DNA of 5,771 nucleotides. Origin: CAMYLR01 sp039590215. Its GTDB lineage: Bacteria; Gemmatimonadota; Gemmatimonadetes; JACCXV01; JAHWKZ01. Below are positions 1-5,771 of the stretch, one piece after another. Below the pieces are notes generated by a model. It searched no databases. It saw only the letters and a list, made by a program, of their open reading frames with translations, and was not told the DNA's origin. Location of the stretch: contig JBDHFX010000102.1 of the NCBI GenBank assembly GCA_039590215.1, positions 1-5,771 on the forward strand, in the 5' to 3' direction. Made by a program: the position numbers and the translations under genes. How positions within the stretch are numbered: position 1 is the first letter of the stretch; the number at the start of each line of letters is the position of its first letter.

Positions 1-1
1 C

Positions 2-601
2 AACGATCAACGCGTCGTCGCCGAGCGCTTCGTCGACGAAGGCGAGACCGTTTCAGCCAACGCGCCGCTGTTGTCGATCGTCGAACTCAATCCCATCACG
101 GGGGTGATCTTCGTGGCGGAAAGAGACTATGCCCGGCTGCGGCCTGGCCTACCTGCCTCGCTGACCACCGACGCCTATCCAGGCAAACAGTTCCAGGGGC
201 GGATCGACCGCATTGCTCCCATCTTTCGACAGACCACGCGGCAAGCCCGGGTCGAGCTGGTGATCGAGAACCCGGAACACCGGCTCAAGCCCGGCATGTT
301 TATCCGGGCCACAGTGGTCCTGGACCGTGTGGCCGAGGCCACCATCGTCCCGGAGCTGGCCCTGACCACGCGTGACGATCGGACGGGGGTGTTCGTCGTC
401 AACGACGATGGTCGATCGGTTGCGTGGCGCGAGGTGCGGGTCGGCATCCGGGAGGGTAACCGCGTGCAGGTGGAAGGTGAAGGGTTGACTGGCCGAGTCG
501 TAACGCTAGGCCAACAACTGGTGAACGACGGCTCTGCCACCACGATTCCCCCCGAGCCGAACGAAACCGGTTCCGCTGATGCGGAGGAGGACGTGAAATG
601 A
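2..601 (+). CDS. RND efflux periplasmic adaptor (membrane fusion protein), C-terminal part
   Basis: This is the 3' part of a gene that begins before the window; 199 codons plus TGA are visible. The product should be a lipid-anchored or membrane-anchored periplasmic adaptor linking the RND pump to an outer-membrane channel. The open frame runs from base 2, so an internal start near base 71 (a TTG) is not the true start. Visible residues 6-17 (VAERFVDEGETV) match the end of the lipoyl/barrel-sandwich domain. Residues about 25-105 form the beta-barrel domain, with the family-typical QTTRQARVEL (77-86) and the NPEH and LKPGMF blocks (90-100). Residues about 106-185 fit the membrane-proximal domain, ending in an acidic tail. 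The stop overlaps the start of the permease gene by 4 bp (ATGA), so the two are almost certainly co-translated. The family assignment is firm; the substrate is not deducible. Confidence 0.93.
   Translation, partial: NDQRVVAERFVDEGETVSANAPLLSIVELNPITGVIFVAERDYARLRPGLPASLTTDAYPGKQFQGRIDRIAPIFRQTTRQARVELVIENPEHRLKPGMFIRATVVLDRVAEATIVPELALTTRDDRTGVFVVNDDGRSVAWREVRVGIREGNRVQVEGEGLTGRVVTLGQQLVNDGSATTIPPEPNETGSADAEEDVK
583..590 (+). promoter_or_regulatory. Shine-Dalgarno site of the RND permease gene
   Basis: GGAGGAGG lies 7 bases before the ATG at 598. It sits inside the end of the adaptor gene and fixes the permease start at the ATGA overlap. This supports translational coupling of adaptor and pump. 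Confidence 0.8.
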
Positions 602-3600
602 ACCTGCCGAGAGCCAGCGTGCGACAGCCGATCTTCACGACGATGGTGACGCTGATGGTCGTGATCCTTGGAGCCGTCTCTCTGAGCCGACTGCGCACCG
701 ACCTCTTGCCGAACATCGAATTGCCGACGGTGACAGTTCGCACCGAGTACGAGGGGGCCAGCCCCGAGGTCATGGAGCGGCTGATCACGCAGATCGTCGA
801 GGAGATCATCGCCACGGTGCCCGGCGTCAAGGAAATGACCTCGGAGTCGTCCGAGGGCAGAAGCAACATCCGGGTTCACTTCGCCTGGGGCACGGATATC
901 GACGCCGCAGCCCTCGACGTACAGGCCACGCTCGAGGACGAGATCAGCGAGCTTCCCGACGACATCGTGCGGCCCCGAGTCAGCAAGTTCGACATCGCAA
1001 GCTACCCGGTGGTGATACTGGGGATATCGAGCCATCTTGATCCCGTCGAGCTCACGCAGTTGATCGAGGACCAACTCCGCTACCGCTTCGCCCGCATTCT
1101 GGGTGTGGCCCAGGTCGACCTCTGGGGCGGCTTCGACCGGGAGGTCCGGATCGAGCTCGACCCTGACCGGGTCAAAGCGCTAGGTCTGCCATTGGATCGG
1201 GTGCTGCAGGCGATTCGCGACGCCAACCTCGATCTGCCGGCGGGAAAGATCGATCAAGGCCGACACGAGGTCACGCTCCGCGCCCCGGCGGAGTTCGCCA
1301 ACCTGGACCAGATTCGCGACACCGTCATTGTGAAGCGCGATGGCGCAGCGGTGAGGCTCGGCCAGATCGCCGAGATTCATGACACCTACGCGAAGCTGAG
1401 ACGTATTGTCCGGGTCAACGGGGAACGCGGCATTCGCGTCGCCATCCGCAAGCAAGCCAACGCCAACACCGTCGAGGTCTCAAAGCTCATCCTGGCACAG
1501 ATCGACGCCGCCAACGCGGCCTTCCCGCAGATTCGGATCGTCCCGGTGATCAACCAGGGGAACTTTATCGAACTGTCGATCGCCAATGTCGCCCGGTCGG
1601 TCCTATACGGCGGCGGTCTGGCTGTCTTCGTGCTGCTCTTCTTCCTGCGCAACATCCGCAGCACGGTGGTGATCTCGCTCGCGATCCCAATTTCCGTCGT
1701 AGCGACCTTTGCGTTCATCTTCTTTGGCGGGTTCACGCTCAACCTCATGACGCTGGGCGGTCTCGCCCTCGGCGTGGGCATGATGGTCGATAGCTCCATC
1801 GTGGTGCTGGAGAACATCTTTCGCCGCCGCAACGAGAACCGCGAAGAGTCGGCCGCCGCTGCCGTCGAAGGCGCGCGTGAGGTGGGATCGGCGATCCTCG
1901 CGAGCACGATCACGACGTTGGTGATCTTCCTGCCGCTGATCTTCGTGCGCGGCGTCACGGGCCTTCTGTTTCAGGAACTCGCGTACGTGATCATCTTCGC
2001 GCTCATTTGCTCGCTCCTGGTCTCGCTCAGCCTCGTGCCGATGCTGGCCTCGCGGCTCTTGAAGACACCGCAACACGCTACGGCGCCGCGCGGGTGGAGC
2101 GGCCGTCTCGCCGCTGCAGCGGACGAGTTTTTCACCGGCCTCGACAACGCGTACCGCGACCTGCTGCATTGGGTGCTACGCCACCGTCTCGTGACCATCG
2201 TGATCGCCGCGGCGACTCTCAGTGCGAGTCTACTCCTGCTTCCGTGGATCGGCAGCGAGTTCCTGCCGCCAAGCGACGAGGGGGAGGTGAGCGTGACCGG
2301 CAAGATGGAGGTCGGCACGCGGCTTGGCCTCGTCGATCAACAGACCCGCCGCATGGAGGACATCGTCTATGGCGCCGTCCCGGAGACGATATCCTCGGTC
2401 GTGAGCGTCGGCGCTTCGGGGAGAAACCCGAATGCCGCGTCAGAAGGCCAGATCCGCCTGTCGCTGTCACCTGCGGGCGAACGCGAACGATCCAACGTGG
2501 AGATCGCCGAGGATCTACGGCGTCGATTGTCCGGGAAGATTCCCGGCATGGCGATCCGAACGCGCGCACCGCAGGGTCAGTTTCTCCTGGCCAGGATTCT
2601 AGGCGGCGACGAAGGGTTGACGGTTGAGGTGCGCGGTTTCGACCTTGAGAGGCTCGACGCCCTGGCGAACCGTGCCGCAAAGTTGATGGCGACCGTGCCG
2701 GGCATCACGGACATCGAGGTGAGCCGCGAAGCCGGGATCCCGCAGCAAGAAATTCACGTCGACCGCGACAAGGTCGCCGACCTCGACCTGAGCATCCGAG
2801 ACGTGACGGAGGTCCTCGAGACTGCTGTGGCGGGCTCCCAGGCCGGAGAGTTCCGTACGCACGGCAATTCCTATCGCATTCTCGTGCAGCTCAAAGACGT
2901 CGAGAAGCGTTCTCTGGACGAGATCCTCGATCTGACGCTGAGCACAGAGTCCGGCGAGCAGGTGACGTTGCGCAACCTCGTCACTGCCGAGCCGAGCCGT
3001 GGACCGATCGTGATCGAACGGAAGGACCAGCAGCGGCTGGTGACCGTCGCAGCCAACGTGGCGGGACGCGACATGGGCTCTGTGGCGCGGGACGTTCAGG
3101 CCTTGCTAGCCCAAATCCCGCGTCCCGCCGGGTACGATCTCATCGTGGCCGGCAACTTCGAAGAGCAGCAAAAGGCATTCCGCGAACTGGTCGTTTCGCT
3201 CGTGTTGGCGTTGGCTCTCGTGTACATGGTGTTGGCCTGTCAGTACGAGTCGCTTCGGGATCCCCTCGTCGTGATGCTGTCCGTGCCGCTTGCCGCGGTT
3301 GGCGTTCTGGTGATCCTGTTCTTGACCGAGACCACGCTGAACATCCAGTCGTACATCGGCTGCATCATGTTAGGCGGAATCGTGGTCAACAATGCAATTC
3401 TCCTGGTCGATCAAGCCGGGCAGCTGCGTCGCGGTGGGCTGGGCGTGCGCGATGCCGTAGCCGAGGCTGGCCGACGAAGACTACGGCCCATTCTGATGAC
3501 GACAATGACGACGATTTTCGCTCTGCTGCCGCTGGCGTTCGGCATCGGCGAGGGAGCCGATGCCCAGGCCCCTCTGGCGCGAGCGGTTGTCGGTGGACTA

Positions 3601-3747
3601 GCCGGATCGACACTAATCACGCTAGCGCTCATTCCGGCGGTCTATTCCCTGTTTCATCCCGAACCGAAAGGCGTTACACTGGCGTCTCACCTGCCCGCCT
3701 CTGAGTCTTCAGACGTATCGCTACCAAGTCGAGGGAGAAAAATATGA
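598..3747 (+). CDS. RND multidrug-type efflux permease (AcrB/MdtC/SwrC-like, HAE1 group)
   Basis: An inner-membrane proton-driven exporter of 1049 residues, full length for the family. The layout is classic: TM1 (about 12-30), a large periplasmic loop with porter and docking domains (about 31-333), TM2-TM6 (about 335-486), TM7 (about 529-549), a second periplasmic loop (about 555-860), then TM8-TM12 (about 863-1018). The loop start RTDLLPNIELPTV and TM1 context are typical of HAE1 pumps. The TM4 motif is GMMVDSSIVVLEN (394-406): D398 aligns with AcrB Asp407, but the Asp408 position is Ser399. In TM10, GIVVNNAILLVD (927-938) puts Asn931 where AcrB has Lys940. R963 in RLRPILMTT matches AcrB Arg971. 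The CzcA/CusA-type DG-A pair is absent, so heavy-metal export is less likely. It is translated from an ATGA overlap with the adaptor gene. Substrates are unknown; drugs, detergents or lipids are inferred from the family only. Confidence 0.96.
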   Translation: MNLPRASVRQPIFTTMVTLMVVILGAVSLSRLRTDLLPNIELPTVTVRTEYEGASPEVMERLITQIVEEIIATVPGVKEMTSESSEGRSNIRVHFAWGTDIDAAALDVQATLEDEISELPDDIVRPRVSKFDIASYPVVILGISSHLDPVELTQLIEDQLRYRFARILGVAQVDLWGGFDREVRIELDPDRVKALGLPLDRVLQAIRDANLDLPAGKIDQGRHEVTLRAPAEFANLDQIRDTVIVKRDGAAVRLGQIAEIHDTYAKLRRIVRVNGERGIRVAIRKQANANTVEVSKLILAQIDAANAAFPQIRIVPVINQGNFIELSIANVARSVLYGGGLAVFVLLFFLRNIRSTVVISLAIPISVVATFAFIFFGGFTLNLMTLGGLALGVGMMVDSSIVVLENIFRRRNENREESAAAAVEGAREVGSAILASTITTLVIFLPLIFVRGVTGLLFQELAYVIIFALICSLLVSLSLVPMLASRLLKTPQHATAPRGWSGRLAAAADEFFTGLDNAYRDLLHWVLRHRLVTIVIAAATLSASLLLLPWIGSEFLPPSDEGEVSVTGKMEVGTRLGLVDQQTRRMEDIVYGAVPETISSVVSVGASGRNPNAASEGQIRLSLSPAGERERSNVEIAEDLRRRLSGKIPGMAIRTRAPQGQFLLARILGGDEGLTVEVRGFDLERLDALANRAAKLMATVPGITDIEVSREAGIPQQEIHVDRDKVADLDLSIRDVTEVLETAVAGSQAGEFRTHGNSYRILVQLKDVEKRSLDEILDLTLSTESGEQVTLRNLVTAEPSRGPIVIERKDQQRLVTVAANVAGRDMGSVARDVQALLAQIPRPAGYDLIVAGNFEEQQKAFRELVVSLVLALALVYMVLACQYESLRDPLVVMLSVPLAAVGVLVILFLTETTLNIQSYIGCIMLGGIVVNNAILLVDQAGQLRRGGLGVRDAVAEAGRRRLRPILMTTMTTIFALLPLAFGIGEGADAQAPLARAVVGGLAGSTLITLALIPAVYSLFHPEPKGVTLASHLPASESSDVSLPSRGRKI

Positions 3748-3800
3748 GCGTTCTCGCTGCCGTTGCCACCACCACAGCCGTTGTAATTGACCCCGTATAG
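3744..3800 (+). other. Coupled 18-codon micro-ORF, possible stub of a lost third operon gene
   Basis: ATG overlaps the permease stop as ATGA, and GAGGGAG (3731-3737) lies 6 bases upstream. This is the same start architecture as the adaptor-permease junction. The ORF encodes MSVLAAVATTTAVVIDPV and then ends at TAG. In adaptor-permease operons the next gene is often an outer-membrane channel, so a truncated remnant is a reasonable inference, but 18 residues are too few to identify it. It could also be a leader peptide or chance. It shares the reading frame of the downstream hydrolase, with this TAG as the only intervening stop. That is probably coincidental, since the hydrolase has its own Shine-Dalgarno and signal peptide. 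Confidence 0.35.
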
Positions 3801-3808
3801 TCTATATT
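3781..3808 (+). promoter_or_regulatory. Possible sigma70-type promoter for the hydrolase gene
   Basis: TTGTAA (3781-3786) and TATATT (3803-3808) are separated by 16 bases and lie in a short AT-rich island between two GC-rich genes. A transcript would start near 3815, giving a leader of roughly 65 bases before the hydrolase ATG. An alternative -10, TATAGT (3796-3801), has no good partner. The call rests on motif match only. Confidence 0.35.
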
Positions 3809-3818
3809 TACTGTAAAT
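3806..3818. promoter_or_regulatory. Operator-like perfect inverted repeat
   Basis: ATTTAC-T-GTAAAT is a perfect 6-bp palindrome around one central base. It overlaps the end of the candidate -10 box and the predicted start of transcription. A dimeric repressor bound here would block initiation. No regulator gene is visible in the window, and the site's use is inferred from its symmetry and position. Confidence 0.35.
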
Positions 3819-3866
3819 CACGATCAACTTTTGGGGCAATACGCCCCCTCGGTAATCCGATCACTT

Positions 3867-3875
3867 GGGAGGAAG
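3867..3875 (+). promoter_or_regulatory. Shine-Dalgarno site that sets the hydrolase start
   Basis: GGGAGGAAG lies 6 bases before the ATG at 3882. The upstream in-frame TTG at 3831 has no comparable site, and starting there would bury the signal peptide behind 17 extra residues. The ATG is therefore preferred. Confidence 0.75.
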
Positions 3876-3881
3876 AGCGCT

Positions 3882-4628
3882 ATGCGTACCTGGATTTCTG
3901 TCGCCGTTATGATCATCGCCATGCAGCCGATCGCTTCCCTGGCTGTAAGTGGCGAGAGCATCACTTACGAAATTGACCGCCAGGCCTATGAGGGCTATTA
4001 CGTGTCGCCTCGTGAGAACGCGCCCTTGGTTCTACTGATACACGACTGGGATGGACTGACCGACTACGAGATGAAACGCGCTGACATGCTGGCAAAGATG
4101 GGCTACGCGGTGTTTGCGGCCGACCTGTTCGGCGCCGGGGTGCGACCGACGAAGGTCGAAGACAAGCGTCAACATACCGGTGAGCTCTATAAAGACCGGG
4201 AAAAGATGCGCACGCTCATGATCGGCGCGCTTGAGACCGCCACCACGCGAGGCGCCAATACCAGCAACGCCGTGGCCATGGGCTACTGTTTTGGTGGCGC
4301 TGCCGTTCTCGAGCTGGCCCGGGCGGGAGTCGACCTCAAAGGCTTTGCGACCTTCCACGGTGGGCTTAAGACGCCGAACGGCCAGGACTATTCCAACACC
4401 AAGGGTGAGATCCTCATCATGCACGGAAGTGCAGACACCGCCATCACCATGGACCAGTTCACCGCCCTGGCCAACGAGCTGGAGACCGCCGGTGTCAAAC
4501 ATCAGATGGTCACCTACAGCGGTGCACCACATGCCTTTACGGTGTTCGGTAGCGGGCGCTACCGGGAAGACGCTGACCGCAAGTCCTGGGCTTTGTTCAG
4601 CGAGTTCCTGAAAGAGAAGCTGCAGTGA
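3882..4628 (+). CDS. Dienelactone hydrolase family protein with signal peptide
   Basis: An alpha/beta-hydrolase of 248 residues, the usual size for the family once a leader is included. Residues 1-21 read as a Sec signal peptide: R2, a hydrophobic core about 5-20, and a likely cut after ASLA (18-21). The mature enzyme would then be periplasmic. The dienelactone hydrolase triad is complete: the nucleophile Cys136 in GYCFGG (134-139), Asp185 in MHGSAD, and His217 in APHAFT. IHDWDGL (53-59) corresponds to the loop that carries Glu36 in classical dienelactone hydrolase; here Asp55 appears to take that place. Family members hydrolyse ester or lactone bonds, classically dienelactone to maleylacetate in chloroaromatic breakdown. 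No other catabolic gene is present, so that substrate is not supported here. The gene lies 134 bases after the permease, has its own apparent promoter and operator, and is probably a separate unit. Confidence 0.92.
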   Translation: MRTWISVAVMIIAMQPIASLAVSGESITYEIDRQAYEGYYVSPRENAPLVLLIHDWDGLTDYEMKRADMLAKMGYAVFAADLFGAGVRPTKVEDKRQHTGELYKDREKMRTLMIGALETATTRGANTSNAVAMGYCFGGAAVLELARAGVDLKGFATFHGGLKTPNGQDYSNTKGEILIMHGSADTAITMDQFTALANELETAGVKHQMVTYSGAPHAFTVFGSGRYREDADRKSWALFSEFLKEKLQ

Positions 4629-4696
4629 CGCCAGCTAGCGCAGCTTGGAAAGAGCGCGCCAATTCCTCGGACATCGGGGCACCTTAACCTGGAGAC

Positions 4697-4921
4697 TCAG
4701 TAGTTGAAAACGATACCAAACGCCTGAGCCCTATCGTTTAAGTCTCGATAAGCGGGGACGTTTTGGAAGACTCGATAATGTTGAGCAACTTCCATCATCA
4801 TCCACAAAAGCAAGCGGGCAAAGCGTAGCGATTCCGGATGGATAGGCCAAACAAACGGTATTTTGCACTGGCCGCCCCCGGGAGTGCATCCTCCGGAGTC
4901 CTGTGGGTCCCGTTTAGTCAT
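4697..4921 (-). CDS. Small hypothetical ORF, 74 codons, doubtful
   Basis: Starts at the ATG complementary to 4919-4921 and ends at TGA (4697-4699). The N-terminal third is Gly, Pro and Cys rich (GGCTPGGGQC). The rest looks more protein-like, with a hydrophobic patch (LLLWMMM) and an aromatic tail ending IVFNY. I recognise no family. Only a weak AGG lies just before the start. The start overlaps the stop of the 53-codon ORF upstream by 8 bases (ATGACTAA), which could mean coupling. It has no plus-strand competitor, so it is not a shadow of a known gene, but it may be a chance open frame. Confidence 0.25.
   Translation of the reverse strand: MTKRDPQDSGGCTPGGGQCKIPFVWPIHPESLRFARLLLWMMMEVAQHYRVFQNVPAYRDLNDRAQAFGIVFNY
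4740..4778 (+). repeat. Near-identical 12-base direct repeat
   Basis: AAGTCTCGATAA (4740-4751) and AAGACTCGATAA (4767-4778) differ at one base and start 27 bases apart. TATCG (4732-4736) is also the inverse of the CGATA in the first copy. The function is unknown, and the repeats lie within the doubtful minus-strand ORF. Confidence 0.4.
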
Positions 4922-5075
4922 ACCTGTTGAAATCCTTGACTTTTTCGCCTCTTAACCTCACCGTTGGATCGTACGCTTTCAATTCGTCATAGACTCCTTT
5001 TGATGAGGTGTGATTACCAAAAACTCCATCCGAGCTATTTCTCAGGCGATTACGGAGTTTGCTCACCTTCCTCAT
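4914..5075 (-). CDS. Small hypothetical basic ORF, 53 codons, doubtful
   Basis: Reading on the minus strand from ATG (5073-5075) to TAA (4914-4916) gives a 53-residue Lys/Arg-rich peptide beginning MRKVSKLRNRLRN and ending KVKDFNRYD. An in-frame TAA lies shortly upstream of the ATG. No clear Shine-Dalgarno precedes it. A GTG at codon 4 is an alternative start, but the AGGAAG next to it is too close to serve it. The composition is protein-like, but I recognise no family. It overlaps the next minus-strand ORF by 8 bases. It also lies across the proposed transposase promoter, so at most one of these readings may matter. Confidence 0.25.
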   Translation of the reverse strand: MRKVSKLRNRLRNSSDGVFGNHTSSKGVYDELKAYDPTVRLRGEKVKDFNRYD

Positions 5076-5087
5076 ACCCAGTAGAAT
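5059..5087 (+). promoter_or_regulatory. Possible sigma70-type promoter of the transposase gene
   Basis: TTGCTC (5059-5064) and TAGAAT (5082-5087) are 17 bases apart. Transcription would start near 5094, giving a short leader before the Shine-Dalgarno GAGGAGG (5106-5112) and the ATG at 5121. Support is motif match and position only. Confidence 0.35.
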
Positions 5088-5120
5088 AGCTACAGTTTAA
5101 CCACTGAGGAGGCCTCGTCA

Positions 5121-5771
5121 ATGGGATTGGTCGAAGCTCTTTATCTCTTGCTCCGGGCGTTCGTCGTCAGCCGCGCCACCCTGGCCGCCGAGAACCTCGT
5201 GCTCCGGCAGCAGTTCAGCGTGCTCAAACACTCGGTGAAACGACCCAAGCTGCGCCCCAGAGACCGACGCTTCCGGGTCTGGCTCTCGCGCCTCTGGCCC
5301 AACTGGTGCTCCGTTCTGCGGATCATGCAACCTGACACCGTAGTCAAGTGGCATCCGATGGGCTTCAAGCTCTAATGACGATGGAAATCGACACCCAGGA
5401 AAGCCGGGCGGCCCTCTATCGACAAGGAAATCCACGATTTAATACGGCGTATGGCTTGTGAAAATCCCACCCGGGGCGCACCTCATATCCAGTCTGAACT
5501 ACGCTTGTTGGGCTATCTCGTGGCGCAGGCCACAGTGGCAAAATACATGCCCAAGACGCGCAAACCGCCATCGCAAACCTGGAGGACGTTTCTCGCCAAT
5601 CATGTTGCGGATATCGTGGCCATTGACTTCTTTACAGTGCCCACCCTCACGTTTCGCGTCCTCTATGGTTTTCTCGTCCTTTGTCATGATCAACGCCGGG
5701 TGGTCCATTTCAATGCCACCGAGCACCCGACGGCCCAGTGGACCGCACAGCAGATCGTCGAAGCCTTTCCA
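5121..5771 (+). pseudogene. Integrase-core (DDE, rve-type) transposase, interrupted by two in-frame stops and cut by the window edge
   Basis: All 217 visible codons lie in one frame, except for TAA (5373-5375) and TGA (5376-5378). The N-terminal part (1-84) has the family features ENLVLRQQF, SVKRPKLRPRDR and TVVKWHPMGFKL. After the stops come RWKSTPRKAGRP (87-98), a helix-turn-helix-like region ending in QATVAKYM (136-143), then KPPSQTWRTFLANHV and the first catalytic Asp169 in AIDFFTVPT. HFNATEHPTAQWTAQQIVEAFP-type sequence closes the window. The remaining DDE acidic residues lie beyond the edge. From memory of relatives, GF-L is followed by an aromatic residue and Trp, so the stops likely replace Tyr and Trp, each by a single base change. 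Arg118 also stands where Trp is usual (NP-WGAP). The start is set by GAGGAGG (5106-5112), 8 bases before the ATG. It is probably inactive. Confidence 0.88.

Larger units (their letters stand above)
4629..5120. other. Lower-GC gap without a convincing gene
   Basis: This stretch of about 490 bases is visibly richer in A and T than the genes to its left. It holds no plus-strand ORF of note, no recognisable tRNA and no clear terminator with a T-run after the hydrolase. It contains two short minus-strand ORFs (listed separately), a near-perfect 12-base direct repeat, and near its right end the probable promoter and Shine-Dalgarno of the transposase gene. It may include the left flank of the mobile element, but I could not define an element end. 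Confidence 0.5.

Noticed and set aside
175..3632. Long minus-strand and alternate-frame ORFs within the adaptor and permease genes
   Set aside because: They are antiparallel or shifted shadows of strongly supported genes in GC-rich DNA, with Arg/Ser/Pro-rich or His/Arg-rich translations that resemble no family.
3831..3881. Longer hydrolase starting at TTG 3831
   Set aside because: It has no Shine-Dalgarno and would place 17 residues before the signal peptide. The ATG at 3882 has GGGAGGAAG at ideal spacing.
4032..4611. Alternate-frame ORFs across the hydrolase
   Set aside because: They overlap a gene with a complete catalytic triad and have no recognisable domain.
3744..4628. Fusion of the 18-codon ORF with the hydrolase by stop-codon readthrough
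   Set aside because: The two share a frame with only TAG at 3798-3800 between them, but a one-in-three frame match is weak evidence. The hydrolase has its own ribosome site and leader, and no readthrough context is visible.
4631..4648. Rho-independent terminator after the hydrolase
   Set aside because: CCAGCT and AGCTTGG can pair around AGCGC with one bulged base, but the stem is short and no T-run follows.
4864..4888. TGCACT/AGTGCA inverted repeat as a terminator
   Set aside because: The 6-bp stem encloses a 13-base loop and is not followed by a T-run on either strand. It is most likely chance.
5121..5771. Recoding (selenocysteine or readthrough) to express the transposase
   Set aside because: TAA is not used for selenocysteine, two consecutive stops would have to be bypassed, and no slippery site or recoding structure is evident. 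Decay is simpler.
1..5771. CRISPR array, tRNA or rRNA genes
   Set aside because: I saw no regularly spaced repeats, cloverleaf-like segments or ribosomal RNA motifs on either strand.

Overview
The window looks like a piece of a GC-rich, Gram-negative (diderm) bacterial chromosome. The evidence is an RND-type efflux operon, which needs an inner membrane and periplasm, a hydrolase with an apparent Sec signal peptide, and Shine-Dalgarno-led genes. The taxon cannot be fixed from sequence alone. The transposase relative at the right end belongs to an integrase-core family that I associate with Acidobacteria, Planctomycetes and various environmental Proteobacteria, but it is mobile and so a weak marker.

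Layout. Positions 2-601 hold the C-terminal part of a membrane-fusion (periplasmic adaptor) protein whose start lies left of the window. It overlaps by 4 bp (ATGA) with a complete 1049-codon RND permease (598-3747). A second ATGA overlap with a good Shine-Dalgarno at the permease stop opens an ORF of only 18 codons (3744-3800). This may be the stub of a lost third operon gene. A short AT-rich stretch (about 3781-3820) follows, with a plausible promoter and a perfect 13-bp inverted repeat. It leads into a dienelactone-hydrolase-family protein with a signal peptide (3882-4628).

Positions 4629-5120 are a lower-GC gap with no convincing plus-strand gene. On the minus strand it contains two short, overlapping ORFs of unknown status (53 and 74 codons). 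The right end (5121-5771, cut by the window edge) is an integrase-core transposase ORF. It stays in one frame but is interrupted by two adjacent stop codons, TAA TGA, and also seems to have lost a conserved Trp. It is best read as an inactivated mobile-element gene.

How the genes work together. The adaptor and permease would form the inner-membrane and periplasmic part of a tripartite drug or lipophile exporter, and would need an outer-membrane channel encoded elsewhere. The hydrolase has its own apparent control region and need not be functionally linked. I see no strong case for a wholly new system. The most interesting points are the non-canonical proton-relay residues of the permease, the coupled 18-codon stub, the operator-like palindrome, the exported form of the hydrolase, and the tandem stops in the transposase.
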